DNA from: Chryseobacterium daeguense DSM 19388
GTDB taxonomy: Bacteria > Bacteroidota > Bacteroidia > Flavobacteriales > Weeksellaceae
Direction of reading: 5' to 3'
Assembly (NCBI RefSeq): GCF_000430825.1
Contig: NZ_AUMT01000011.1
Coordinates: 92,222-156,221, forward strand
Length of the DNA: 64,000 nucleotides
The notes below the pieces were generated by a model that saw only the letters and a program-made list of their open reading frames with translations, made no database searches and was not told where the DNA came from. Shown here piece after piece: positions 53,451 to 61,442 of this stretch. Made by a program: the position numbers and the translations under genes. Position 1 is the stretch's first letter. Each line of letters opens with the position of its first letter.

Positions 53451-54632
53451 ATGAAAAAACACTACTTTCTTATTTTATTGTGTGTTTTCACACTTTTAAT
53501 GAATTGCGCAGGTGATGACCCTTCAATAGTTTCCGAAAACGTGAATACGGCGGCAAAAACCGGAAAACTTACCGGAAAAGTAATGGCACAAAACGGAACC
53601 AAGCCTATTGGTGGTGCTTCAGTTTTTACCTTCGATGATAAGTACAAGATTTATTACACCACTTCAGATTCTGAAGGTAATTTTACACTTGAAGCTCCTG
53701 CGGGAAATCACACCATTTACATCCAGACCGGTAATGGTACCAATTTCCGCACAGAAATTTCTGCAACTGTAAAAGATAATGAAACGGTAAATCTTGAGGC
53801 AAGCCAGACCAAGCTGAACCAGGTGGCAAAAATTGCTTATGTAAAGGGCAGCTATGACAAAATTGAGGATATAATACAGAGTCTTGGGTATACAGCCACA
53901 GAAATTTTCAATAGTGATCTTGCCAACCTTACAACTATAGCGCAATACGACATTATTTTCCTGAACTGCGGATCAAGAACCAGCTATACTTCAAACCCTG
54001 CTCTTTATTCTGCGATTGATGCTAACTTAGCAACTTTCGTAGCTAATGGAGGAAGTATTTATGCATCAGACTGGGATGTAGCCTATCTGGTGGGCGGAAC
54101 TACCAATACCAGCAGCTGTTCTATGGCAGGAGGCTTTGTTCCTGATTCAAAATTATGCTCAGTAAACTCCGGAAGCTCAGGAATTGTAGGTGCTACTGTA
54201 AATAATGCAGCTCTTACCACTGCTTTGGGATTCAATACGCTGAATATTGACTATGATTTAGGCCAATGGCAAAAAATCGTTAACTATGACCCGGCATATT
54301 GGGAAGTTCTAGTGAAAGCAACTTCATCAAATGATGCTTTAATGATCAGAACCAATCACTTTACAGCAACAGGAGTGCCGACCACACCTATTGGAAATGC
54401 ACCAACTACAACATATGTAACAGTCTGCATTACGCTTCCGGGAAATATCCAGATCAGCCTTTCCGTTCCTCAGGCACTAGTCCCATACCTGGTTGCATTA
54501 GGAGCCACAGTAGGACCGTGCTCAGGATCATCCAACAGCGGATATATTTATTACACCACTTTCCATAATCATGCTTCAGGAAATATTGGAAACGCCGGCG
54601 TAATTCTACAATATGTAATCTTAAACCTATAA
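53451..54632 (+). CDS. Lipoprotein: carboxypeptidase-regulatory-like domain plus GATase-like region
   Basis: A 393-residue lipoprotein with lipobox LLMNC (Cys19). Residues ~38-115 form a CarboxypepD_reg/peptidase-M14-like beta-sandwich: LTGKVMAQNGTKPIGGASVF, TTSDSEGNFTLEAPAGNHTI. Residues ~125-300 look like a class-I-glutamine-amidotransferase-type Rossmann fold (KIAYVKGSYDKIEDIIQSLG, YDIIFLNCGSRTSYTS, NLATFVANGGSIYASDWDVA), as in ThuA-like or surface glutamine-amidotransferase-like proteins. Whether NCGS is a working nucleophile is unclear. Exported, probably surface-exposed; partner unknown. The 266 bases upstream are AT-rich with no feature. A hairpin follows. Confidence 0.75.
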   Translation: MKKHYFLILLCVFTLLMNCAGDDPSIVSENVNTAAKTGKLTGKVMAQNGTKPIGGASVFTFDDKYKIYYTTSDSEGNFTLEAPAGNHTIYIQTGNGTNFRTEISATVKDNETVNLEASQTKLNQVAKIAYVKGSYDKIEDIIQSLGYTATEIFNSDLANLTTIAQYDIIFLNCGSRTSYTSNPALYSAIDANLATFVANGGSIYASDWDVAYLVGGTTNTSSCSMAGGFVPDSKLCSVNSGSSGIVGATVNNAALTTALGFNTLNIDYDLGQWQKIVNYDPAYWEVLVKATSSNDALMIRTNHFTATGVPTTPIGNAPTTTYVTVCITLPGNIQISLSVPQALVPYLVALGATVGPCSGSSNSGYIYYTTFHNHASGNIGNAGVILQYVILNL

Positions 54633-54656
54633 TAAAAACTTTATCTTAAACATGTG

Positions 54657-54686
54657 AGGCGGTCTCTAACAGGGCCGCTTTTTTTA
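54657..54686 (+). terminator. Terminator of the two-domain lipoprotein gene
   Basis: Stem GCGGTC / GGCCGC (one G-U pair) around TCTAACAG-like loop, then a T-run, 27 nt after the stop. Confidence 0.75.
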
Positions 54687-54714
54687 TTATCTTGCAATTA
54701 TAAATTTTAAGAAG

Positions 54715-55212
54715 ATGAATATGGATACAGCATTAGTGAACATTCTTTGCCTTGTTCTTTTGTTTCTGGGAATTTTAGGAACATTTTTACCTATTTTACC
54801 GGGATTGCTGCTGAGCATTTGCGGCTTGTTGATATATAAATTCGGGACAGATGCAGATTTGCCGATGATATATGTCTGGGCTTTCGGGATTCTGACTTTA
54901 TTATCCGTCGTTTTAAGTTACGTCATTCCCGCCAAAACCAATCAAAAATATGGCGGAACGCGCTGGGGAAGCATAGGATCCGTAGTGGGAATGATCATCG
55001 GGATGTTTTTACCGATTCCATTAGGCTTTTTAATAGGGATGTTTGCCGGTGTATTCGTTGGTGAACTTCTCCATGATAGCAAAGACATGAATAAAGCTTT
55101 AAAATCTACAAAAGGTGCTTTTATTGGTTTTATTTACGGAACAGGTTTCAGTTTTGTGGTAGGTGTGGCAATGTTTTTGGTAGTAGTACTGGATATGCTT
55201 AGTGTAATTTAA
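54715..55212 (+). CDS. DUF456-family membrane protein
   Basis: A 165-residue inner-membrane protein with five to six hydrophobic helices rich in Gly (ILCLVLLFLGILGTFLPILP; SIGSVVGMIIGMFLPIPLGF; GMFAGVFVGELLHDSKDMNK; GAFIGFIYGTGFSFVVGVAM). The PxLPG and GxxxGMFLP pattern and GE..H motif match DUF456. Function of the family is unknown. The start may be ATG 54715 or 54721. It lies 10 nt before a lipoprotein gene in the same direction, which suggests co-transcription. Confidence 0.85.
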   Translation: MNMDTALVNILCLVLLFLGILGTFLPILPGLLLSICGLLIYKFGTDADLPMIYVWAFGILTLLSVVLSYVIPAKTNQKYGGTRWGSIGSVVGMIIGMFLPIPLGFLIGMFAGVFVGELLHDSKDMNKALKSTKGAFIGFIYGTGFSFVVGVAMFLVVVLDMLSVI

Positions 55213-55222
55213 AATAGACATC

Positions 55223-55723
55223 ATGTTTTATAAAGCCATCATAGTAAGCCTGGGATTTTTATCATTATTTAATTGTAGTGCCCAGAAAGAACCCGTTCAA
55301 AAATTAAAAGTATATGTGGAAGATAACGGAGAAACCAGAATTTCTACAAAAGAAGGAGAAATCATCTATTTCAATGAAGGAGAAAATAAATTCCTGAAAG
55401 AATACCAGATGAATGTAACCTTTAAAGGCATTTCCGAGGACAGCCGCTGCCCGAAAGACGTCACTTGTATCTGGTCCGGAGTGGCCGTTGCACAGATCGA
55501 AGTGATGGGAACCACTACCCGCCCAATGACGCTCAGCATTGCGACAATGGATAATAAAGGAAGAAATTACAATAAATCTGCGGTGTTTAACGGGTATACC
55601 ATTTCACTTGCAGAAGTAAATCCTTATCCCGGGGCAGCAGAAGGCACAAAAGCTTTGAACGGCAAATATAAAATCGGAATCATCATCAAAAAAGGCACAG
55701 CAGAAACTTCTACCACGAAATAG
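55223..55723 (+). CDS. Small lipoprotein with conserved Cys pair
   Basis: A 166-residue lipoprotein (lipobox LFNC). The centre has a recognisable pattern FKGISEDSRCPKDVTCIWSG, followed by VAVAQIEV, which I have seen in small exported proteins of this phylum; the two Cys probably form a disulfide. The rest is beta-rich and ends in VNPYPGAAEGTKALNGKYKI. No function can be assigned. Its 3' end overlaps the convergent ung gene by 14 bases. Confidence 0.72.
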   Translation: MFYKAIIVSLGFLSLFNCSAQKEPVQKLKVYVEDNGETRISTKEGEIIYFNEGENKFLKEYQMNVTFKGISEDSRCPKDVTCIWSGVAVAQIEVMGTTTRPMTLSIATMDNKGRNYNKSAVFNGYTISLAEVNPYPGAAEGTKALNGKYKIGIIIKKGTAETSTTK

Positions 55724-56351
55724 GCTTCTTCCCTTTTGAAACCAGATATTCATTAATTTTTGAAAAAGGTTTGCTTCCAAAAAATCCTCTGTGAACCGAA
55801 AACGGAGACGGATGTGCAGACTTTAATATAAAATGCTTTGCCGGATCGATGAGTTCGGCTTTTTTTTGTGCAAATGCTCCCCAAAGAACGAAAACCACAT
55901 TTTCTTTTTTATCCGAAATTTCTTTAATGATAAAGTCCGTAAACTTTTCCCACCCTAAATCTTTGTGGGAATTGGGAGAATGGGCACGAACAGTTAATGT
56001 TGCATTCAATAATAAAACACCCTGTTTTCCCCAATCGTCCAGTTCTTTAGAAGTTCTTACCACTCCAAGATCATCCTTTAATTCAATAAAAATATTTTTA
56101 AGCGATGGCGGCGCGGTTACCTGCTCAGAAACGGAAAAACACAATCCATTGGCCTGGTCGTCATTATGATAAGGATCCTGACCAATGATTACCACTTCGA
56201 TATCATCAAAAGGCGTCAGCTCCAGCGCTCTGAAAATCTGGCTTTTTGGAGGGAAAACTTTTGTAGTTGCATATTCCTGCTTTACTTTTTCCCAAAGATT
56301 GGTAAAGTATTCGGTGTTTTTTATGGGGGCTAGTATTTCTGTCCAGGTCAT
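55710..56351 (-). CDS. ung: Uracil-DNA glycosylase
   Basis: A 213-residue family-1 UDG that removes uracil from DNA. The water-activating loop is VVIIGQDPYHNDDQANGLCF (Asp59), followed by PPSLKNIFIELKDDLG, the uracil-recognition strand GVLLLNATLTVRAHSPNSHK and the minor-groove loop SAHPSPFSVHRGFFGSKPFS with the catalytic His. Length is normal. Its start overlaps the end of an upstream membrane-protein gene by 4 bases (ATGA), so translation of the two is coupled. Confidence 0.97.
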   Translation of the reverse strand: MTWTEILAPIKNTEYFTNLWEKVKQEYATTKVFPPKSQIFRALELTPFDDIEVVIIGQDPYHNDDQANGLCFSVSEQVTAPPSLKNIFIELKDDLGVVRTSKELDDWGKQGVLLLNATLTVRAHSPNSHKDLGWEKFTDFIIKEISDKKENVVFVLWGAFAQKKAELIDPAKHFILKSAHPSPFSVHRGFFGSKPFSKINEYLVSKGKKPISW

Positions 56352-56830
56352 GGGTTATTTTTATAAATTTTATCAAAGTCTGTAATTAAAGCCCTCATTA
56401 AAATCTCACCGTTAATCCCTAATCCAGAATTATTTAAACCTAAATCCTTTCTCATTTCAAGCATTATTTTTGTAATTAAGCTTAAACTTTTCTTACTATC
56501 TTTAGTCTCATCTGGGTTGTACAAAGATTGAAAATAATCAGAAAAAGCTTGAATTACATTGGGGGAGGCAAATAAAACATACTTTTTATAAAATTCAAAT
56601 AAAGATTTCAAGTTATTATTGTTCGAAGTATTTTTGGAAAGTTTCGTATTAGCAAAAATATCTATAACTAAATTTACGTATTGCTGATACATCTCCCTCC
56701 TTTGCTTTGTAAGTTCGTTTGTTAATTCCTTTTTTTTCTCAATATTCGATTTAACTAAATAACCTATTCCTGCACCAATAAGTGGTAAAACAATAGTTAA
56801 GATAGTAATTGAGAATTGATTCTCCCCCAT
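56348..56830 (-). CDS. Single-pass membrane protein of unknown function
   Basis: A 160-residue protein with one N-terminal helix (ITILTIVLPLIGAGIGYLVK) followed by a Lys/Glu-rich helix and a cytoplasmic helical domain (MYQQYVNLVIDIFANTKLSK ... LRKDLGLNNSGLGINGEILM). I recognise no family. Its composition is more Asn/Lys-rich than its neighbours and similar architectures turn up in variable accessory genes, so recent gain is possible. It overlaps ung by 4 bases. A TAAATTTG box lies 17 nt upstream at 56848-56855. Confidence 0.7.
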   Translation of the reverse strand: MGENQFSITILTIVLPLIGAGIGYLVKSNIEKKKELTNELTKQRREMYQQYVNLVIDIFANTKLSKNTSNNNNLKSLFEFYKKYVLFASPNVIQAFSDYFQSLYNPDETKDSKKSLSLITKIMLEMRKDLGLNNSGLGINGEILMRALITDFDKIYKNNP

Positions 56831-56847
56831 TTTTTATTAGTTTATAG

Positions 56848-56855
56848 CAAATTTA
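56848..56855 (-). promoter_or_regulatory. -7 box TAAATTTG
   Basis: Perfect TAnnTTTG match on the minus strand, 17 nt before the membrane protein that precedes ung. Confidence 0.55.
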
Positions 56856-56904
56856 TAAAATAGAACTCAAATAATTATAAATGATTAGTCAATATAAATT
56901 ACAT

Positions 56905-57408
56905 TTATTTCTTCAAGCTAAAAACCAGATTATCCGGAAAGCCCTCATCTTCTTTCTCCTCTTCCAGCACAAAATCATGCTTTAAAAGAAGACTTTTTGA
57001 GTTTTCATTAAACTTATTGGTCATCGCTACAATTTCCTGCAAATGTAAATCATTAAAAGCAAAATCTAAAACCGCTTTCAAGGCTTCCGACATGATTCCC
57101 TGATGGTGAAAATCAGGCAATAACTCATAACCGATTTCCGCAACTTTTCGATCTTCGGAAAAATTATACAGGCAGATTGTTCCAATCAAACCAGTTTTAT
57201 TTTTCAATGAAATCCCCCAGTAAAAAGATTGATTATCCTTGGTTCTTTCTTTAATGCTTAAAATAAATTGCAGCGCATCATAATTATTCTTCGGCGAGTT
57301 CCTCTGCACAAATTGATTGATCACTTCATTGCTGCGGATTTTGAAAATATCCTCAACATGGCTTTCGTTGATCTCTTTTAATAATAGTCTTTCGGTTTCC
57401 AGTTTCAT
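56905..57408 (-). CDS. GNAT-family N-acetyltransferase (RimJ/RimL-like)
   Basis: A 167-residue acetyltransferase. LETERLLLKEINESHVEDIF is the usual RimJ/RimL start, KTGLIGTICLYNFSEDRKVA follows, the acetyl-CoA strand and P-loop-like turn is AEIGYELLPDFHHQGIMSEA (Gln/Gly-rich loop), and the end has NENSKSLLLKHDFVLEEE. The substrate could be a protein N-terminus or a small amine. The start codon is 4 nt after a TACATTTG box, a leaderless layout. Confidence 0.9.
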   Translation of the reverse strand: MKLETERLLLKEINESHVEDIFKIRSNEVINQFVQRNSPKNNYDALQFILSIKERTKDNQSFYWGISLKNKTGLIGTICLYNFSEDRKVAEIGYELLPDFHHQGIMSEALKAVLDFAFNDLHLQEIVAMTNKFNENSKSLLLKHDFVLEEEKEDEGFPDNLVFSLKK

Positions 57409-57412
57409 ATCT

Positions 57413-57420
57413 CAAATGTA
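57413..57420 (-). promoter_or_regulatory. -7 box TACATTTG, leaderless layout for the GNAT gene
   Basis: Perfect box on the minus strand followed by AGAT and ATG: a 4-nt gap. Confidence 0.65.
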
Positions 57421-57652
57421 ATAAAAAACTTAACCACAAAAAATTTTAACAAATTAGACCACTAAAGAAAATAATCTTCACTTAAGAAGAAAATCGAAGA
57501 TTTTCAAAAAACTAATGTGTTCTTCTTTGTAATAAAAATGTAAACTTCAGAAACATAAGTGTTAAAATCTTTTGCACCTTTTGTGGTTAAATAAAAGTTA
57601 AGCTTATTACTCTCAAATTAACTCATTTTCAAATTAATTCACATTTTCTCAC

Positions 57653-57660
57653 TAAATTTG
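57653..57660 (+). promoter_or_regulatory. -7 box TAAATTTG, leaderless layout for mutS2
   Basis: Perfect box followed by CAGT and a GTG at 57665. It sets the 5' limit of the gene. Confidence 0.65.
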
Positions 57661-57664
57661 CAGT

Positions 57665-59812
57665 GTGTATATAAATAAAGAAGATTTAAACGAATTAGAG
57701 TTTCCGCAATTGCTCGCGGAAATTTCTCCTTTTGCGTATTCTCCGAAAACTAGAGAAAAAATTCTTCAACTTCGTCCGATGGAAATTGACGAGGCAGAAC
57801 TTTCATTGAAAAAAACCTCCGAATATTTATCGAGTTTTGAAAGTTCAAATGCGATTCCTTTTGATGAATATGAAGATATTGAAAGTGAGCTGAAGCTAAT
57901 GCTGATTGAAAATTACCGACTTGAAAACAGCGCTTTCATCAAAATCAAAACCATCACGGAGCAAATCGGAAAACTGCAGAAGTTCTTCCCGACGATGCAG
58001 GAAACCTTCCCTACTTTGCTGGAAGATGTATCTGTTTTGGAGTTCAGAAAGGAAATTATTGATAAGGTAGATAAAGTTTTTAACCGTTTCGGTGAGGTAA
58101 AAAGTGAGGCATCTCCCATTTTAAAAACAATAAGAGCCGAAATTCAGGTGGCAAAAAAAGCCATTCAGGAAAACTTTAACAGGGCATTGTTTAATTACGG
58201 ACAAAGTGAATTTTTGGACGATATCCGTGAAACAATCATTGATGACCAAAGGGTTTTAGCCGTAAAATCCGGATTCAAAAAAAGAGTTCCGGGAAGAGTC
58301 CTGGGACTTTCAAAAACGGGTTCTATTACCTATATTCAGCCGGACAGCGTTGTGAAGCACTATTTCAAGCTTCGCGAAAATGAAGAGGAAGAAAAAAAGG
58401 AGATTGACAAGATTTTGAGACAGCTTACTGCGGAACTGGCGGAATTCCAACCCCAGCTCTGGAGATATCAGAAATATATTTTTGACCTTGATTTAACGAG
58501 AGCTAAAGCGAAATTTGCAGAACTCATCAATGGTGTTTTACCGAAAATCAACCGCCACAGAACCCTGAGACTGAAAGATGCTTTCCATCCTCTGCTGTTT
58601 TTGAGAAATAAAGCGGAAAATAAAACCATTTACCCTCAAACCCTTACATTAACGGACCACAACAGGATTATCTGTATTTCCGGACCGAATGCAGGAGGAA
58701 AATCAATCACTTTGAAAACGGTAGGTTTACTTCAATTGATGATTCAAAGCGGAATTTTGGTTCCGACCCATCCCAAATCCGAAATGTTTTTCTTTGATAA
58801 GATTATGACGGATATTGGTGACAATCAATCCATTGAAAATCACCTTTCTACCTATTCATCAAGATTGAAGAAAATGTCCGGAATCATCCGTGAAGCAGAT
58901 GCAAATACGCTTTTGTTAATTGATGAATTTGGAACTGGCTCAGACCCTGAATTGGGTGGTGCTTTGGCAGAAAGCTTCCTTGAATTCTTCTACGATAAAA
59001 AAAGTTTCGCCATCATTACAACCCATTACACCAACATTAAACTGGTAGTAGAACAACTTCCGAATGCAGAAAATGCAGCAATGCTGTTTAATGAAGAAAC
59101 GCTGGAACCCATGTACAAGCTGGAGGTGGGACAAGCGGGGAGCTCATTTACTTTTGAAGTGGCTGAAAAGAATAAAATACCGAGATTTATCATTCATTCT
59201 GCGAAGAAAAAAGTGGAACACGATATTGTAAATCTGGATAAAACGATTGTAAAGCTTCAACAGGAAAAATATGAAGTCGAAAAGCTGAAAACCGATCTTG
59301 CCGAGAGAAAAGAATCTGTTGAGGACAAGCGTGACAACCTTCAAAAACTGAATGAACAGCTTCAGCAAAAACTGTTCAATTTCCAGAAATTATATGAAGA
59401 GGAACACCGCAAACTGCAGTTTGGAAATAAGATCGAAGCTTTTATAGACAGCTATGTAAAAGGGAAATCCAGGAAAGATGTGGTGAAAGATTTTGTGAAA
59501 ATTCTGGAACAGGAAAAATTCAGGAAAATTGGTGCAGATAAAGATGAATCTAAACGTCTGCAGGTGGTTAAAAGAAAAATAACCCAACAATTAAAAAAAG
59601 AAGAGGTAATTGAAAAAATCTCCGAGACCAATGAAAAGCTGGAAGAAAAACGTAAAACCGACCGCGCCCTTTGGATGAAAGTCGGGCAGCGTGTTCGTAT
59701 CACCGGGAGTACCAGTGTAGGTACCATTGAAAAGATTTCCAGGAATAAGGTAATTGTGAATTATGGTACTTTTAAAACCACGATTAATGCGGATGAACTG
59801 GAAAGGATTTAA
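57665..59812 (+). CDS. mutS2: MutS2-like DNA-binding ATPase without Smr domain
   Basis: A 715-residue MutS-family protein starting with GTG at 57665; the next in-frame Met is codon 42, too late for the family start (NELEFPQLLAEISPFAYSPK). The core and clamp regions (~60-330) are followed by the ABC-type ATPase: Walker A ISGPNAGGKSITLKTVG near residue 340, IGDNQSIENHLSTYSSRLKK, and Walker B LLIDEFGTGSDPELGGALAE. A coiled coil (~515-600) and a small beta domain (VGQRVRITGSTSVGTIEKIS) end the protein. The Smr nuclease domain of typical MutS2 (~780 residues) is absent. MutS2 proteins suppress homologous recombination or act on stalled ribosomes; which applies here is open. Confidence 0.9.
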   Translation: MYINKEDLNELEFPQLLAEISPFAYSPKTREKILQLRPMEIDEAELSLKKTSEYLSSFESSNAIPFDEYEDIESELKLMLIENYRLENSAFIKIKTITEQIGKLQKFFPTMQETFPTLLEDVSVLEFRKEIIDKVDKVFNRFGEVKSEASPILKTIRAEIQVAKKAIQENFNRALFNYGQSEFLDDIRETIIDDQRVLAVKSGFKKRVPGRVLGLSKTGSITYIQPDSVVKHYFKLRENEEEEKKEIDKILRQLTAELAEFQPQLWRYQKYIFDLDLTRAKAKFAELINGVLPKINRHRTLRLKDAFHPLLFLRNKAENKTIYPQTLTLTDHNRIICISGPNAGGKSITLKTVGLLQLMIQSGILVPTHPKSEMFFFDKIMTDIGDNQSIENHLSTYSSRLKKMSGIIREADANTLLLIDEFGTGSDPELGGALAESFLEFFYDKKSFAIITTHYTNIKLVVEQLPNAENAAMLFNEETLEPMYKLEVGQAGSSFTFEVAEKNKIPRFIIHSAKKKVEHDIVNLDKTIVKLQQEKYEVEKLKTDLAERKESVEDKRDNLQKLNEQLQQKLFNFQKLYEEEHRKLQFGNKIEAFIDSYVKGKSRKDVVKDFVKILEQEKFRKIGADKDESKRLQVVKRKITQQLKKEEVIEKISETNEKLEEKRKTDRALWMKVGQRVRITGSTSVGTIEKISRNKVIVNYGTFKTTINADELERI

Positions 59813-59821
59813 TAATAAAAT

Positions 59822-60310
59822 ATGACTGTAAAAACTCAAATTACTTTTAAAGATTTTTTAATGTTTTATCTAAAAAACTCTTTAATCAGACTTATTGTAT
59901 TTCCATTATTGATATCAATATTCTTGATTTTAAATTATTATGCGGAAGATCACTTTGAAAAAAATATTTTAAAATCAACATTAATGTGGTTTATAATATT
60001 TTTAATACTTATAGTTATTAGGTCTTTCTTTCGTTTAAAAAAAGTATTTTCTTCCAACAAGAATATTCAGGAAAATATTTCATACACTTTTACTAATGAA
60101 AACATTCGTCTTGAAGGGGATACATTTGATAGCGAATTTACATGGGATGCTGTTTACAGAGTTAAAGAAAATAATGAATGGTTCTTAATTTATCAAAGTG
60201 CACAAATTATGAATATGATTCCTAAAAAGTATTTCACTAAGAATCAAATTTTAGAACTCAGAAATATTATTAAAGTTAATAATGTAAAGTCAAAGCTTAG
60301 AAATGATTAA
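59822..60310 (+). CDS. YcxB-like membrane protein
   Basis: A 162-residue protein with two N-terminal membrane helices (LIRLIVFPLLISIFLILNYY; LMWFIIFLILIVIRSFF) and a cytoplasmic C-terminal domain reading ISYTFTNENIRLEGDTFDSE, FTWDAVYRVKENNEWFLIYQ, which matches the YcxB-like C-terminal pattern. No known activity. It starts 9 nt after mutS2 and may be read through from it, though its base composition is more AT-rich. A hairpin follows. Confidence 0.78.
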   Translation: MTVKTQITFKDFLMFYLKNSLIRLIVFPLLISIFLILNYYAEDHFEKNILKSTLMWFIIFLILIVIRSFFRLKKVFSSNKNIQENISYTFTNENIRLEGDTFDSEFTWDAVYRVKENNEWFLIYQSAQIMNMIPKKYFTKNQILELRNIIKVNNVKSKLRND

Positions 60311-60330
60311 TAATTAAATCAGCACAACAA

Positions 60331-60361
60331 AAAGAGAGTCACAAAAGGCTCTCTTTCTTTT
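60331..60361 (+). terminator. Terminator after the YcxB-like gene
   Basis: Stem AGAGAGTC / GGCTCTCT (one G-U pair), loop ACAAAA, then TTCTTTTT. Confidence 0.75.
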
Positions 60362-60423
60362 TAGGATCCCTCAAAACTTTGTCATATGATATTTTTTTCT
60401 ATTTTTACTGAAAACAATAATTT

Positions 60424-61098
60424 ATGAAGCCACTAAAAGTCTTGTCGGACTTATTACCTATTCCGAGTTATACGGTGATTATCCTTTGCTTTTTCTTTCC
60501 TTTTTTTCTTATAAAATGTGGAGATACAACATTAATGTCAATTAAAGGAACAGACCTGGTAACGGGAGTTTCCAAGAAGACCATGAATGACAGGATGAAA
60601 GAAACCATGAAGAAAAGCTCACCTTTCGGATCTGCATTTGGAAAAGATGAATATGAAGAAAGTTATACAAATTCTGATAATGAATACTCTCCGTTAAACG
60701 ATTCCAAGCCGAAAGAAAATAAAAAAGACAACGAAAATATTCCGCCGAATCCGCTTATTATTGTTACATTTTTAATGGCTATTGCCGGAATTGCGGTTCA
60801 GCTTATCAAAAGCGTGAAAAAGAAATATATCTATCATATTATTTTTTCTGCTGCAGGGCTCGCTTCCCTACTGATTTTCTACTGGAGCTTTCAGGCAAAG
60901 ATGGAAGGCCTGGGAAATAATGAGCTCGGAATGGGTCTGGGAGGAGGAGTTTCTATAAGTTATGGCTTTGGAACAGCCTTGTATGTCTGCGGAGTAATTT
61001 TTCTTTTAATTCTTTCGTTTTTTGGGGTGTTTTCATATTATTTAAAAAACAGCCCGGAATCTATTTATGGCTCCCAAAGGCAAAATCAGGAGTCTTAA
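60424..61098 (+). CDS. Multi-pass membrane protein of unknown function
   Basis: A 224-residue protein with a helix at ~18-35 (TVIILCFFFPFFLIKCG), a ~75-residue polar loop with KKTMNDRMKETMKKSSPFGS and an acidic Asn-rich stretch, then three helices (~110-125, ~137-152, ~185-205). No family recognised. It stands alone between two terminators. Location in the inner membrane is inferred. Confidence 0.7.
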   Translation: MKPLKVLSDLLPIPSYTVIILCFFFPFFLIKCGDTTLMSIKGTDLVTGVSKKTMNDRMKETMKKSSPFGSAFGKDEYEESYTNSDNEYSPLNDSKPKENKKDNENIPPNPLIIVTFLMAIAGIAVQLIKSVKKKYIYHIIFSAAGLASLLIFYWSFQAKMEGLGNNELGMGLGGGVSISYGFGTALYVCGVIFLLILSFFGVFSYYLKNSPESIYGSQRQNQES

Positions 61099-61120
61099 AA
61101 AATTTTAATAACTAATAAAT

Positions 61121-61150
61121 AAGGAGTGTTGCATAAACACTCTTTTTTAT
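61121..61150 (+). terminator. Terminator after the unknown membrane protein
   Basis: Stem GAGTGTT / AACACTC with loop GCATA, followed by TTTTTTAT. Confidence 0.8.
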
Positions 61151-61163
61151 TGAAATTTGATTT

Positions 61164-61442
61164 ATGATTAAACAACTCAAGATTCTGTGGATTTTTTATA
61201 TCAAATTATTGATTCCTGCTGTTTTATTTTCTTTATTACTGGCGTGTCTCACAGGATTTAATGTTTATAATTTCGGACTATGCTTTTTACTCGTATTTCC
61301 GTTTTTACATTATTTTATTTATGAAATAAGATTTAAAGGTGAATATTATTTTTACGCCAATTTTGGATTTTCCAGATTGTTTCTTTGGATATTTACTCTT
61401 TTACTGAGCCTAATTATTAATCTTATCACCAAACTCTTATGA
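61164..61442 (+). CDS. Small three-helix membrane protein, partner of ABC ATPase
   Basis: A 92-residue, very hydrophobic protein: helices at ~7-27 (ILWIFYIKLLIPAVLFSLLL), ~32-50 (FNVYNFGLCFLLVFPFLHYF) and ~70-90 (LFLWIFTLLLSLIINLITKL), with a short basic loop between. No family recognised. Its stop overlaps the start of an ABC ATPase gene by 4 bases (ATGA), which strongly suggests the two act together. It is far too small for a usual ABC permease. A near-consensus box GAAATTTG lies 4 nt before its ATG. Confidence 0.72.
   Translation: MIKQLKILWIFYIKLLIPAVLFSLLLACLTGFNVYNFGLCFLLVFPFLHYFIYEIRFKGEYYFYANFGFSRLFLWIFTLLLSLIINLITKLL

Noticed and set aside
59452..59727. Minus-strand open frames inside mutS2
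   Set aside because: They are antisense shadows of a well-supported gene, with no start signals or family resemblance.
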